Shown in pieces: positions 35,305 through 48,481 of a stretch of DNA of 64,000 nucleotides. Below the pieces are notes generated by a model. It had not been told where the DNA came from. It saw only the letters and a list, made by a program, of their open reading frames with translations, and did not search any database. The stretch is taken from the NCBI GenBank assembly GCA_963932465.1, contig OZ010793.1, forward strand, positions 369,839,595-369,903,594. The letters are read 5' to 3'. The stretch is from Maratus speciosus (lineage: Eukaryota; Arthropoda; Arachnida; Araneae; Salticidae). The position numbers were made by a program, and so were the translations under genes. Every line of letters starts with the position of its first letter. Within the stretch, counting starts at the first letter, position 1.

Positions 35305-36119
35305 CCCTCTACCATTTTTGGTATCAAAGGTTTAGCTTTAATTTTTAGCACGAAATTTCATAAATAATGTATATTTTAAGTTATTACAGCAATAATTGCA
35401 CCTTTAGGTAATATTAGGTATGGCATTTGAATGCAGATGACAGCACTAAATAAGAAAAAAAATAGTTTGAAGAAGCACGTCTTATAAAAATGGTAAAATC
35501 GCATTTACAGTGGTGAGTTTTTGCTAATTTTTTCAAGCATTTTATTGAGAAAAAAATAAATACTTAATAATAACAGTTATAAAAAGAGTTACTGTATTAT
35601 CTGCACAAAAATGTTGAATGTAGGTTTGTTTCTTAATAGTAAAATGAGTAATTAAAATTAAGGTAGCAGATTTACTACCACGGGTGTTAGTGATCTTGAG
35701 CCCGTGATACCATTTTTGCTACCATGTTATTTTCATAGAAAATTTGTATTTCTAAATTTTAGCTTTGCACTTAAGTTACTTGTTTTACTTTTAATTCATA
35801 CGCTCATGTTATGTTATTAAATAAACCCGAAATAAATTAGTTGAAATTTAAAATTTTATGTTTATTATGTATAAAAGTTGGCTATATACAGTAGAGCGCC
35901 GATTATCCGAACGAGTCGGGATCGAGCATAGTTCGGATAAGCAAAAGTTCGGATAAATGGACAGACAATTTAACGGATGTTCCTGACTATACAAAAATCT
36001 CCACACTTTATCCACGCATTAGACTGACAGCACTAGTTAATTCTGGCATGTTTAAAAATTAATTTTTGTCTTTTTAATTTTTTGTGTTTACATTTTTTAT
36101 CATTTTCTGAACGCCAGAG

Positions 36120-36370
36120 ATTATAATTTAAGCAAAAAGGCTTTCGATTGTTGCTTGCTTCAAAGAAGACATTCTTTTCTATGCTGTCATATCTCGAATT
36201 CTTCTCAAATATGTTAGTTGAATAGGATCAGCATTCTTCTGCCGTTCGAGCCATTTCCTAGCAGTTTCCAAATATTCAAAGGCTTCGTTATGTGATGGAC
36301 CATGATCATTTTCAGAGCATTCGTTTTCAATTTCGATTTTGTCTTGAATATCATCCACAATCTCATCATC
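36120..36370 (-). pseudogene. Tigger/pogo transposase, C-terminal remnant
   Basis: Reading the minus strand from the hAT insertion point gives an acidic segment (DDEIVDDI...), then HNEAFEYLETARKWLERQ and LTYLRRIRDMTA, and after one in-frame stop KRMSSLKQATIESLF. This is the acidic linker and C-terminal tail pattern of Tigger/jerky-type DDE transposases. The catalytic domain is gone, deleted before the hAT insertion. Not functional. Confidence 0.8.
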
Positions 36371-38050
36371 CAGGGCTTAATTTGCGCCGGAGCCCACCGG
36401 AGCTCAGCTCCGGTACTTCTCTGTTTTTAGCAAATTTTTAAATTTTGGCGAAATTCACCGGAGCTCATAAATACAGGGCTCCGGAGCCCAGTGCAATACC
36501 GCTTCCGAAAAACCGAAGCCTAAATTACATAGTTAAACACAGTGAAACAGTTGACAGTTAATCATATATATTTATTTGATATATTTATTTATTATTATAT
36601 ATATTTGATTATATATATTTAATTTTTTTTAACCATTTGGAAAAATGGTTATTGCCCTCGTCAGGGTAGGAAATCAAAAGCATATCTGAAGGTTTTTATT
36701 GGTTTAATCCGCATTTTATTCGTGTTCTGATTGGTCTATACAGTAATATGTATGTCCCTTTACTTTCAACAGAGATGGACAGCAGAGTGTTGCCATTATG
36801 ACAAAAATGTAATAAAAACTACAAAAAAAATTAATAACTCAGAAACAAATTGATATACAGCTTTCAAATAAATTGCATTTAAAAGTACATTTTTTTTCTC
36901 TATACGACGATATAAAAAGTAATATTGTGGGATGTTTAGAAGTTTAAGAAATAAATTTCATTTAAAATTGTCCGTCAGATTTCTTGGAAATCTCAGGATG
37001 GAAAAGCATTTTCCCGAACAGCCAATGAAATGCTTGGATAATACATAAGTTTCAGGTGGATAATACGTACGAGTCGCAGGCGATTTCTGTGGCTTGCAAT
37101 TTTTACGTGCAATAACACTATTAATGTTTCATTCATGGCGTACGTAATGTATGATCAACTCCGTGCGATTTTTTATGTCTTAAATTTTACTCTTCGAAAA
37201 AATCATTTTCCAAATGGTCGTTGTAATTTGTTAAATTGCATTTTTTTTTTTTTAACCATTTGGAAAAATGGTTATTGTCCTCGTCAGGGTAGGAAATCAA
37301 AAGCATATCTGAAGGTTTTTATTGGTTTAATCCGCATTTTATTCGTTTTCTGATTGGTCTATACAGTAATCTGTATTTCCCCTTTACTTTCAACAGAGAT
37401 GGATACTTCTGTTGCCACTATGACAAAAAAGTAATAAAAACTAAAAAAAAAAAAAAATTAATAACTCAGAATCAAATTGAGATACAGCTTTCAAACAAAT
37501 TGCATTTAAAAGTACATTTTTTTTCTCTATACGACGATATAAAAAGTAATATTGTGGGATGTTTAGAAGTTTAAGAAATAAATTTCATTTAAAATTGGCC
37601 GTCAGATTTCTTGGAAATCTCAGGATGGAAAAGCCTTTTCCCGAACAGCCAATGAAATGCTTGGATAATACATAAGTTTCAGGTTGATAATACGCACGAG
37701 TCGCAGGCGATTTCTGTGGCTTGCAATTTTTACGTGTAATAACACTATTAATGTTTAATTCATGGCGTATGTAATGTATGATCAACTCCATGCGATTTTT
37801 TATGTCTTAAATTTTACTCTTCGAAAAAATCATTTTCTAAATGGTCGTTGTAATTTGTTAAATTGCATTTTTTTTTTTTTTTTTTTTTTTACTAAAGAAA
37901 ATGCATTAAATTTTGAAAAGAATGTATATGAAATATAAATATGAGAATTGGAGTGACGGCGGAGGAGGGGGGGGGGGGGGGGCTCGCTACGGTTTTAGTG
38001 CTGCCGAATATTAGGGCTCCGGTACTTTTTTTGTTAGAAATTAAGCCCTG
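36371..38050. mobile_element. Non-autonomous hAT element nested in Tigger
   Basis: Terminal inverted repeats cagggcttaattt (13 bp), subterminal gctccgg/ccggagc blocks, and a perfect 8-bp target duplication tcatcatc (36363-36370 and 38051-38058). Its interior is largely a tandem pair of the 620-bp repeat. A 15-base G run lies at about 37967-37982. No hAT transposase motif seen. Confidence 0.92.
36631..37870 (+). repeat. Tandem pair of the 620-bp repeat
   Basis: Copies 36631-37253 and 37254-about 37870 (period 623) are more than 95 percent identical by eye, each starting aaccatttggaaaaatggtt and ending with the inverse accatttggaaaatg, then ttaaattgca and a T run. The high identity points to a recent duplication inside the hAT element. 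A third, older copy is at 30621. Confidence 0.88.
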
Positions 38051-38348
38051 TCATCATCATTTAAAATCTGATATCCAGATCTAATAAGATTTTTGGATAA
38101 TTGGTTAAAAAAATTTTGTTGAGAGAAATAGGCTGTTCGGATGATTGGAAGTTCGGTTAAAAAATATTTTTTGACAGAAATTGGCTGTTCGGATAATTGT
38201 AAGTTCGGTTAAAAAATACTTTTTGACAGAAATTGGCTGTTCGGATAATTGGAAGTTCGGTTAATTGGAGTTCGGATAATCGGCGCTCTACTGTATAATA
38301 ATTATTATTATTTTAGCAGCCATCTTCTTCCGGTCAGCTTTTTCAAAG

Positions 38349-40248
38349 ACGCAGAGGGAAACAAATATTTACAAACCTAGAAGATGCTATCTCTTTTGTG
38401 GATGAATAGGAAAGTGACTTGTCAATATTATCTGACAGTAATAGTGACGATGAGTATTTGCCCCCCTCAAAGACACGATGTTGGCTATTAGGAAAGATCA
38501 GATGATGAAGAATCTGAAGAGGTGAATAACTTAAATGATAAAAAAAAAATAGAAATTTGTTGAACATTGACTAAAGTACTCTAAAGATAGAATATAAGAA
38601 TCTTAATAAAAGAGTCGTATGGAAGAAAAAAGAACAAGATCTTTTGACTTTTGCCGATGATGACGACTTTCCGGATACAATAGGGCCTCTTCCATCTCCA
38701 TTACATTATCTTAAAATACTTATTTCACCCGATATTATCAAATTACAGGTAACAGAAATAATTTTTTTCAGTGTTCAAGCAATAATGAATTAAATTATGT
38801 TAACGGAATATGAAATGGAGCAATTTTTAGGTATGTATATTCGAATAGGACTTGTTGGAATACCACATATAACAGGATACTGCGAAGATGGAATAAGGTA
38901 TGAACAAGTTGTTGGAGTTATGTCTCGGAACCGATTTGAAAAGATTTTAAGGTATATACATTTTGTTGATAATTTAAATATTGATGATACTCTGACACGT
39001 GATAATTGTTGGAAATTGCGCTCATGGTTATCTATGTTGAGGAATAACAAGCTGTCAATGCCAGTAGAATGTTAGCTGTCAATTGATGAAATAATGATCT
39101 CATTTCGTGTGAGAGTCCACATGAAACAATACATGCTAAAAAAAAACCTCGTAGTAAATGGGGATTAAAATCATGGTCAAAGTGTGGACAATCCGGTATT
39201 TGCTACGATTTTGACATCTATACAAAACAGTCAAAAGGACATTATGGGGAACAAACTGGTTATGAATTAAGATTAGGGGCATGCGTTGTTTTCAACTATG
39301 CAGTGCACTGAAAACCCCATAGAAAACTGCAAATTTTGCAGGCAATTTCTTCACCGGAATTAACCTGGTAAGATAACTGTCGGAAAAAAGAATAGGCTTA
39401 ATAGGGATTGTGAAATAAAACAGATTGTTGAAGTTTAAATTAAGAAGTGAGAAAGAAATGAAAAAAGAAGGAAGGGGAGATATTGGCTACTCGGTAGCAT
39501 CGATAGACAATTTTGATGTTATAGCAATGAAATGGTTCGAAAACAGATGCTGTACTTTAATATCGAACGCTTTAGGAGTTAATCCGTTAGCTTCTGTAAA
39601 AAGGGGAGTAAAATATAAAAATAAAGAAGTACTAGTACCTTGCCGGATAGTCATTCCTCTGCACAACCAAAATATGGGAGAAACTGACTTGAATGATATG
39701 ATGTCATTTAAATATAAGTACCCATTGATATAAAATAGATGGTACTTGTACATGTTTTGACACACAGTCACAAAGGTAACCGTCAATGCATGGTGTCTTT
39801 ATCGGACACATTGTAGCAAACTCAAAATGAAACACCCTTACCTTCGTTTTTTTTTAACGTATTAGCTAAAAACCTTATCACTAATGGTAAAAAGGCGGCA
39901 GGTAGACCATCTCTCTCGAGAGTCAAAAAATTCAGTAGCCTAAGAAAAAGCTCGAAAAGAGGAGCCACCAAAGACAAAATTTACATGCTGAAAAATGTTT
40001 TTTACAGCTAAAATGTATGTGTTCATAATATGCATATCTTAGTTTAAATGTGAATATTGGAAGTATATATTGTATTCACTTTTAGGAAACAAGGACTGGT
40101 GGCGTGCATCATTTGCTTACACAGAACCAACACACCAAAGATACCAAATTTGTCCAAGGGGAATATTTTCTTCAATAAAATGTCGAAAATGTGGCATATT
40201 CCCATGTAGAAACAAAGAAAGAAATTGTTTTAAGTCCTACCACATGTA
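38349..40248 (+). pseudogene. piggyBac transposase, decayed
   Basis: Order of family motifs is preserved across frames: acidic N terminus (about 38349-38480, LSILSDSNSDDEY); PLHYLKILISPDII (about 38690); EMEQFLGMYIRIGLVGIP and RNRFEKILRYIHF (38797-39075); LSIDEIMISF, which holds the first catalytic Asp (39085-39087); CYDFDIYTKQSKGHYG (about 39200); NFFTGINLV (about 39340), where the usual second catalytic Asp is Gly; a 102-codon segment 39425-39733 with VLVPCRIVIPLHNQNMG and the third Asp region ETDLNDM; NAWCLYR (about 39787); and a C-terminal zinc ribbon KCRKCGIFPCRN...CFKSYHM ending 40248. Several stops and frameshifts. Inactive. Confidence 0.9.
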
Positions 40249-40477
40249 AAAATATCAGCTTTTTCAAAACATAAAATAATTTTTAAATGTGGTAAAATAC
40301 TTCATATTTCATCCAAATCTGCCCATGGTAGCATGTATGATACCATACAGAAATCCTTTAAAATATAACAAAATCTCAATTTTTTAAATATTTTTATTTT
40401 ATTGGGACCACAACAGCATAAATAAGGCAAACAAATAATTTTTTACATAGCAATTTCTTGTAGTAGGCATTAGAGGG

Positions 40478-40530
40478 TTAACAATAGCCTTGCAAGCACT
40501 AGGATCGACAACACTAAGAAAGTGGTCATT
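40478..40530 (+). repeat. 53-bp minisatellite, right remnant
   Basis: One more unit (ttaacaatagccttgcaagcactaggatcgacaacactaagaaag) directly after the piggyBac right end; it completes the unit interrupted at 35301. Confidence 0.9.
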
Positions 40531-40900
40531 TTCAATTGCAGAAAATAAATGTTTCTTCTCAAACTTTTAATATATTTTTTTTTCTATTATATATAATATT
40601 TTGCTTAGCTGTAATTGATACAGATGCTTTTTGATGGCCAATTTTGGCTATTACTTAATATTTATAATATTTCTTTTTCACAATTTATCTACTTATTCCA
40701 CACAGAACGAATGAAAATACCTGTTTGATGTTGATATACATTTATGTTAGGGGTATTTATAAAATATTAAAATAAAATTTGTAGCTCAATTAGCTCATGC
40801 TAGGGATAAAAACTTTTACACGATAAATAAAGTTTATATGTTTTTATGCATTTATTTTATAGATTTTTACATGTTTATGTAATAGTATATTTATGTAATA

Positions 40901-40935
<35 letters not shown>

Positions 40936-41208
40936 CATTCCTGCATCGTCTATAAATAAATTATTGTATTCTAGTATCAACTTATATTACATCATTTTAA
41001 ACCCCCGATTATATATTACATAGTTAGCGTTTTATAAATATTTTTTACTGCATATTATTAGTTAATAAATGTTCTATGATTATTTTAAAATTAACGTGAA
41101 TCTCGCGGAAACCAGAGTCCTACCTACCTTGACTCTTTCGGTATCCCTTGAAATGGTACATTCTAGCAATCTGTGCAGTAAAAGAATGAATTAATGTTCT
41201 AATTTTTT
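40531..41208. other. AT-rich stretch, no gene
   Basis: Contains a 31-base A run (40902-40932). No open frame or repeat supported. Confidence 0.55.
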
Positions 41209-43519
41209 AGGGTTCCGTACTTAAAAAGTAAAAACGGAACCATTATAAGATCACTCCTGTGTCTGTCCGTCTGTCTGTCACAGCCATTTTAATCGTAAAC
41301 TATGGAACGTGGAAAGTTCAAATTCGGGGAAGTGATAAAGACCATTGACCCACATATTTTCATATTAATAAGCATTCATAAATATATTTAGTAAAAAAGT
41401 AGAGGGGCTAATTATGCTACTTGAAAAAAAAAAATTTCTCTTTGTATATCATGTGGAGTATCCTGTGAAAGCTTTTGTAACGCTGAACTCAAAAATACAT
41501 TCCTTTTAATTTTAGGTATTATATTTTCAAAGATATAGTTGAAAATGTAGCGCAAAAATATGCCCCCCCCCCCCCCGTCTAATTCCGAATCTACTGAAAC
41601 TAAAATTATGAAAAAATTAGAGGTAGTAGACGTTAATATAAACCTTGCCGGAAAATTATAGCGATTACCCTAGGTCACATAGTTTTTGAGTAATTAACAT
41701 ATTTCTGTTATACACAAATTTCGATTTACGGGCATTCAGAAAAATTGTTGAGCATCGTTGAATATACCTATCGTTGCAGAAGAATAAAAGCATTGTTGAT
41801 AATGATTTTCGAAAAAAATCATCGGTAATTAGCTGAGATATTAACCCTTAAAGGTACGGTCAGTTTGGACATACACAAGGACAGGGCGGCGTACTCTATG
41901 CTTAGTTAACGACTTTTAATGATATATGTGTGTAATGTAATGTCCAGTAACAGTATAAAAGCAATAAACGTCAAATTGTTAAAAACATACTAAATTAAGG
42001 GGTCTCGGGACTCTAAAAAGTGGAAAAAATGAAAAAAAGACCCTTTTCAACATTTAATGTCTTAAAATGTATATGATTTTAAAACACAATTTTAATTGGA
42101 ATGAAAGATATAAGTATGTTCTTTCGTTTCATGTATTTAAAAAATTGCAAGATACAGAATTAGTATTTATAGGGGGCTCGAAACTGTTAGACATTTGTCG
42201 AACAAAAAATTGGCATAACAGTTTACGGGATTACAAAATAAATATTGCAACTAGAATAAAAATTTTGGTGCTTACTTATACTTCACATTGTAATAATTTC
42301 CCTGAACTTAAATAAATTTGTATTTAAAGCATTTTTATATTTTTAATGCAATGCTGCATTTAGCTAGTACAAATTTTGAAAATTTCAACAGTAAAATCAC
42401 CTAAAAAAATATTTTTTTGAACAATAAAAAGGAAATTTTAGGTTCAGTTTATACAGACTAACGTGAAACATATGTTTTGAAAATTTCATGAAAAAATATT
42501 CAGAAGTTTTTGAGGTATCCTGCGCGTTATACCCAAAAACGCCATTTGGAAAATAATGACTTTAAAGTTTCGCAAACGCCGCTTCAGCTATTGAGCGGGT
42601 ATAATTCTAAAAGCCAAAACTTCTGTTCTAATGGGAATTTCAAGGAAACAATTATATCAAAATATTCAGAAAAGATAGGAGTTTAACATCTAAAAAAATT
42701 AAAATTTCTTAAATTTTGAAGCTTTAAGAGTCCTGCGACCACTTAATCCTTTCCGGCACGGAGTAATTCTATTTATAAACTTATGAAATAATGAACTGAC
42801 ATCAGAATTTATAAACGAATTTATTAGAAAATGCGAACTTGCTTATTTTCACGTACATGATAAAAGGAAAATTTTAATTAAATATTCTTGGTGCCATTTG
42901 TCTGTTTTGGAATTAAAATTAGGTGTCCGTTTTTTAAGGGCATCGCCCTCGAAATATTTAATTAGAATGAATCGCATAAATACTGTGAGATTCGCGATAG
43001 TTTGCATTGATTGTATCTCTCAATACGCCTTGAGTGACTTTAAAAGTTAATTAAACACCTATATCTGGAAAAACGCGGCACTGACCAAGGCGGCGTTGCA
43101 ACTTTGAGACCTCAATTCGAAGCGCGCTTAGCACAATGCCAAATTTAAACTTTGAACAAAGGTTTTGTTATAGATACACTGTAGAAATAAAGGTTATTAC
43201 TACGCTGAATTTAGTTTCATGAAATGCCAAATGAAGTTTAACTATGCACTGCCTTTATTGTCAGTACCGAATTAAGTTCATCATAAACTAATTAGGATAA
43301 TATTAAAAAAAGAGTTATACGAATAGCTATATTTGATATTGTTCCATATATCTCTTTGAACTTTCATGGTATACCCGATTACACTTTTCTAATATATACT
43401 GTATACCCAACCCTACGCTATATAGTTTTTTAAAAAGTCTTAGTATTCTTTTAGCAACTTTTTTTTTTTTTTTTTTAATAATACAATTACAAATTCATAT
43501 ATTTATTCTACGGAACCCT
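41209..43519. mobile_element. 2.3-kb element with AGGGTTCCGTA inverted ends
   Basis: Left end agggttccgtac, then a cggaacc echo and gtctgtccgtctgtctgtca; right end tacggaaccct, perfect 11-bp inverse, followed by gtgcgcgagtaatgctcgcac, a small hairpin (43521-43541). Elements with these ends and the CTGTC block are, from memory, abundant in arthropod genomes, notably Lepidoptera. The true terminus may include the hairpin, to about 43549. The interior has a cgggg/cccc tract and an 82-codon plus frame (42067-42315) with no domain. Confidence 0.65.
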
Positions 43520-43549
43520 CTGTGCGCGAGTAATGCTCGCACTTGACCG

Positions 43550-44245
43550 TTTATTTTAAATATCGTACTATTTTGTTCAAAAATAGTAATTATGTTCTTC
43601 CTCAAGAATATCTAAATGAAAAAAAAATAATCTTTTATTATTATTTATTGCATTTATTTTTGTTAAATGTAAGAACTATTAATATATATTTGTATTAAAT
43701 ATCAGCGCTCTAAAATTGTGTTTTTTTCTAAATCAATTTGCATAAATGGGAAGGCAAGAATCGAAATGATCAATAGAAATAATTTATACATAAAAAAAAC
43801 CTTTTAACTAAATAAAATTTTAAAAGATATACATTTGATACTTTAAATATTTACAAAAATATGCCTGATCTTACGAAAATAGAAAAGATAAATATATTTC
43901 GTGTGAAAAGAAACAGAAAATCATGGATAAACAAAATGAAAATCTTAAAACATGACTTAATTTGAAATATAGTTTTAACAATCAGTTAATTCCTTCATAT
44001 GCATTATATTGTAAATATGGCAGATATATGTTTATATATTGTGAATGCATGCTCTTTCGTGAATTCAGGTTTTTATGTAGATGATTTATTGCAAATGTTT
44101 GAAATTTCTGTAGCCAATTGTTTACTGTTTGATACTTTCTGAAAGATTTTAGATATGAAATACATACTGATATTTAAAACGCCATATACGTATGTTAACC
44201 AAATATAATTTCAAATACCACTGAATGAATTAAGTTATATGTAAG
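43550..44245. other. AT-rich stretch, no gene
   Basis: Nothing recognisable on either strand. Confidence 0.5.
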
Positions 44246-44253
44246 CTATAGAT

Positions 44254-45923
44254 CAGGGGCTCTCAAACTATGGTACGCGTACCAGTACTGGTACGTGAAA
44301 TGAAATAAAAATTACAGCGTGTGAAATCAAAAATCAGCTCAATCCCACCTCCCTCCCTCCTCATTCTTGATGTGTCAGTTCACCGGCTCCGTGGTGTTTG
44401 CTCTCTGTTACTGCTTTGACAACGTTTTGCATGTAATCTTTAAATAATAAAAGGCAGTGTAACGCATCCGGGGCGAGCCCATCAATCTTACCAGTCTCCG
44501 ATAAGATGGAGCCACGTTAGGCTTAATTTTGATTTGAGATGTATATGAGAAAACTTATCCGCCTAAATACAAATCTTTTCTACCTGAAATCCCTTCTGAT
44601 TCAAAATAATTTTCTATAAAAGAATCAAAACTAACGAAATATCAATGATTTATGCAGTCATTTCAGAAAACAAACGTAGCGCACTTCGTGCGTAAAACGT
44701 AAATAAGAAGCTGTGGTAGAGAGTCATTCCTTTTGTGATTCATTGAAAAAAAATATAAACCATGGAGCTACGAAGGTTGAAGGAGACGACATAAATGACA
44801 TCATTTTAAGCTGTCCTACCCCTGCTGCATGACGTCAGCCGCGAGTAAACAGAAGAAAAACACCAATAGGCGTGAAGAACACTTTAACAATGCTTCCCCT
44901 TCGTTCTTTTGGATGGGGTTCAACCCAAGATACCTATTTATTAATCAATATACCTATAAAAAATTATGGAGGAAGGGGGGGGGGTAAACGATAAAAATAC
45001 AATTTCATAGTGTTATAAAAAAAAAAAGTATTATTTCAATAGTTGCAGCAGACTGTTTTAATTGTGCAGTTTTATTGCATATTTGTTAAATTTTTGTTTT
45101 ATTAAGAAGTCTTAATTTTGTTATAGTATATTAGCCGGGAAACCTGGTTTACACAGAAATATTGTAAATGCTAATTGTGTGTTTATTAGAACTTAAACTA
45201 GCCGAACTTTGCTCATCTAAACGCTTCCATATTGTCAATTACTTTTTTATCAGTTTTTCAAATTTTAAGTGAAAAACACAATTTTTACCCACCGTCCTAG
45301 GACGGGCATTTACACTAGTTTGGATTAGAATTTTTAGATAAATGGAACTAATATTCGGTAGATGTTGAGTTGACCTTTCATACACCCCGAAAAAAAAGTT
45401 TTCTTCTATTACTATATTGTGTGCGTGTATATTACTTATTTCATCAAACTTCAATCGCGCGTTAATAAGCAGTTTACTTTCAGAAGGTATGTAAATTTCT
45501 TATGTAGGTTATACACTTATTAAATTTTTTAATGCGTAATTTACTACTGATATAAACGTAGTATTGATATAACAAAAAATTGGCGATCAAGGCGACTTCA
45601 AATGTGTATTTTTTTCCAGGTTTAACAAAGCTATGCAGTAGTTTTATAATTGAATATATGTTTATTTGTCACCCAAAAATTATACACTTTATATAAACTA
45701 AAAGATATTAAAGTCAATATAAGCACCAATTTAATAATGTAATCATGTAAATCAGCAAAATCTCCTCAGACGGAAGCACAAAAGACTGGAAAAATATGTC
45801 GTTTTAGAATTATTTCGTTTACACAGGTTTTTCTGTATTAGCTTTGAGTTTGTCACCTGGTGGTACGCGGAAGTATGGACTTCTATTTAGTGGTACATCG
45901 GTCTAAAAGTTTGAGAACCCCTG
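44254..45923. mobile_element. hAT element, 1670 bp, non-autonomous
   Basis: Perfect 8-bp target duplication ctatagat (44246-44253 and 45924-45931). Termini caggggctctcaaact and the inverse of agtttgagaacccctg, the CAGNGGTTCTCAAACT type of Charlie-like hAT elements. Subterminal ggtacgcg/cgtacc blocks on both sides. No transposase motif recognised; a 71-codon minus frame (45239-45454) is not a known domain. Confidence 0.9.
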
Positions 45924-48481
45924 CTATAGATTCTTTGACTAAGATTTTTCTTTATGTTTAAAAATGAAAAAAATGTTGCAAAAAGGAGGAAAATATCTTT
46001 GCGGTACTAAATTAGAACAAAGTTAAATTTATAATACACTTTTTACGTTGAAAAGTAAATAAGTATTTTGGGGGGGGGAATATTTTTTTTCTGTGTTATA
46101 AAAAAAACTGTTGTTAAGGAAAGAAAAACAAAATAGCGTAACTAAATTTCGACAGGACTAAATTTATGATATGCTGATTTTTATATCCTGGAAAACATAC
46201 GATTTTTTTAAGATATGTGAATATTTTTATCCTAAAAAATCTAAAAATATTATCGAATAAGACTATAAGAATAGAAAAAAAAGGCAAGAAAAAAGTATCC
46301 ATTCCACCATCGTGTCAGTTTTTCTAGAGAGGAAACGGAGTTGATATCTAATTCTCCAAAAAATCAATTATTTATCGCCACTAATTTTATGTAGAAAAAA
46401 ATAAGGCATACAAACATAATAAGCTTGCATCTTATTTTTTATTGCACACAAAAATGCCACATCATTCACAACCAAACCGTAGTTTCTTTCATTTTAATAA
46501 GGTATTAGCGGTTGAGTCTCTAAAAATCAAGCATGAGGGCTACGGGGATTATATAATCATCTGTCAGGAGGGAAAACAGGCCACCAGCAATTAAACACAT
46601 CGTTAAAAAATATTTTACAGCGCATTGTCTCGTTTTTATGGAAGTATTTTTTCTTTCCTCTTTCTTTTGGTGTGCTTATGTGAAGAAAGGCGAAGAAATG
46701 GCGGAATGAATAGTTTTTACGAATGGTAGGGTTGAGTTGAGCTGTTCACACGTCCGCATGCCAGATTACAGGAATTAATTTATCTTGTTAAATCTAACGC
46801 TTTGAAACATTCTAAAAATGGTCATAAAAAACAGAAATGCAAATGTAATGAAAGAAAGATGCAGAAAAAAAGGGAATACTGAAAGAAAAAAAAATGGCGA
46901 AAAAGCTTTTGTAAAAATATTCGTTTTCTAATTAACTTTTTTCTGTATTTATCGCAAACGAAAAAGTTTTATTGTTCTTTTAGTTTCTTCTGAAGCAGTT
47001 GTTTTGTGTAACGCTGTAACATGAAACAAAAACTGACATTTAAACATCTGTTTTCCGAAAAAAAAATATGTATAAATATATATTCTCTTACATTTTAACA
47101 GTTCAAGTTACTTTCCCAACAATTTCGCTATTGCACAATTTAAGGAAAAGTATAAAAAAATTCAATGAAGCGAAAAATATTTCATATTCGTTTTAAAAGC
47201 AATGAAGAAAAATTCTCGTATTTTTTTTAACCGCTGGTTGAATATTAATTCGTTATTTGTACTAGGAAACAGAACGTGATTGTTTTGTTAATATTTCGAG
47301 AAAAAAATTGCATTTTGAAAATCAAATGTTACATCCATTAAAAAAATACTGAAATTAAAATATACTCAGATTGAATTTCTGATTCGTTAAATTTTTTTAT
47401 CATATTTCAGCTTTTTGCTTTCATAAAGAGTCATAATTAAATTAACAAGAAATATTTATTAATTTTTAAATCATTAAGAAAGTATTCAACAGACCAGTTT
47501 TATAAAGTGGGATCATTTGTAAGAAAATGTTATAAAAAAGGAAGAAGAATTATATCTTTTTCTATTATTATTTTTGAATAGGTTCAAATTATACCTTTTT
47601 TAAATCGAAAGTCTTTTTTATTGTGCTTTTTGTTATAGAATCTAATAAGCAATTTTTTAATTCGAAAAGTTTATCCGATTTTTATGTAACAAAAATTCTT
47701 ATTTATAATGGATATTATATTTTATTCTTATTTATAAAGGATATTATATTTTATAAATACAACAATAAAAATGCACAAAACAGAATTTTTTTAGCCAACA
47801 AACTAACATAGTGTACGATTTATTTCACTTACAGCAAATAAGATTCTTTCATACGTTATTTCAAACACAAAAACCTAGATTTCGGGGGAAAAAATTAATA
47901 TGAAAAAGATTTCTAACAAAAGAGTAAATGGGGTTATTTTAAAGAAATAATTACCTAAACATTATTTCGTAGTATTTTCTATTTTATTTTATTTCAGGAT
48001 AAAGTTTTAAATTTAATGTGAAGATTTTATTTTGCTTGAATTTTACTTTATTTCATTAATCTAATTTTGAAGCATTTATATCATTAAACACTATTTTGAA
48101 ATAAACGCTGCCTAAACATTGCCTGTTATGATAAACAAATCACTAAAATGATTATATTAAAAATTAGTCTTGTTCAGAAAATACATAATACGTTAAAAAA
48201 ATTATACGTTATTGAAATATGATTTCTGTTATTTTTTAAATATTTAATACTACTTGAAAAATATACCGATTTGTGTTTTCAAATCCGAAAATTCCTTTAT
48301 CGAATTAATTTAGTGAAATGTAAATTTAATAAATATGACCGAACAAGCATATTATTTCACCCCCCTTTTTTAGCAATAAGATGAATTAAATTTCTTACTA
48401 AATAGTGTGTTTTCTATTACATAATTGGATTTTATTTCAAAACAAATCACTCTTCTACCTTATCTCATCTTTAAATTTTTG

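Larger units (their letters stand above)
35889..38293 (-). mobile_element. Tigger/pogo (Tc1/mariner) element nested in piggyBac
   Basis: Perfect 24-bp terminal inverted repeats starting cagtagagcgccgattat, flanked by TA (35887-35888 and 38294-38295). Three 52-bp subterminal repeats (gttcggttaaaaaatat...ggctgttcggataattg) precede the right end. Without the nested hAT it is about 717 bp and keeps only the end of its transposase gene, so it is an internally deleted, non-autonomous copy. Confidence 0.9.
35305..40477 (+). mobile_element. piggyBac element, 5.2 kb including nested insertions
   Basis: TTAA duplications at 35301-35304 and 40478-40481; short inverted termini ccctcta. Subterminal inverse blocks gataccat...gctaccatg lie at about 35706-35727 and 40324-40346. 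It contains a decayed transposase (38349-40248) and, between the left end and the gene, a 2.4-kb Tigger/pogo element. Removing that leaves about 2.77 kb, a normal length for an autonomous piggyBac. The flanking minisatellite joins perfectly across the TTAA. Confidence 0.93.

Noticed and set aside
42067..42315. 82-codon frame inside the GGTTCCGTA element
   Set aside because: AT-driven composition and no recognisable motif.
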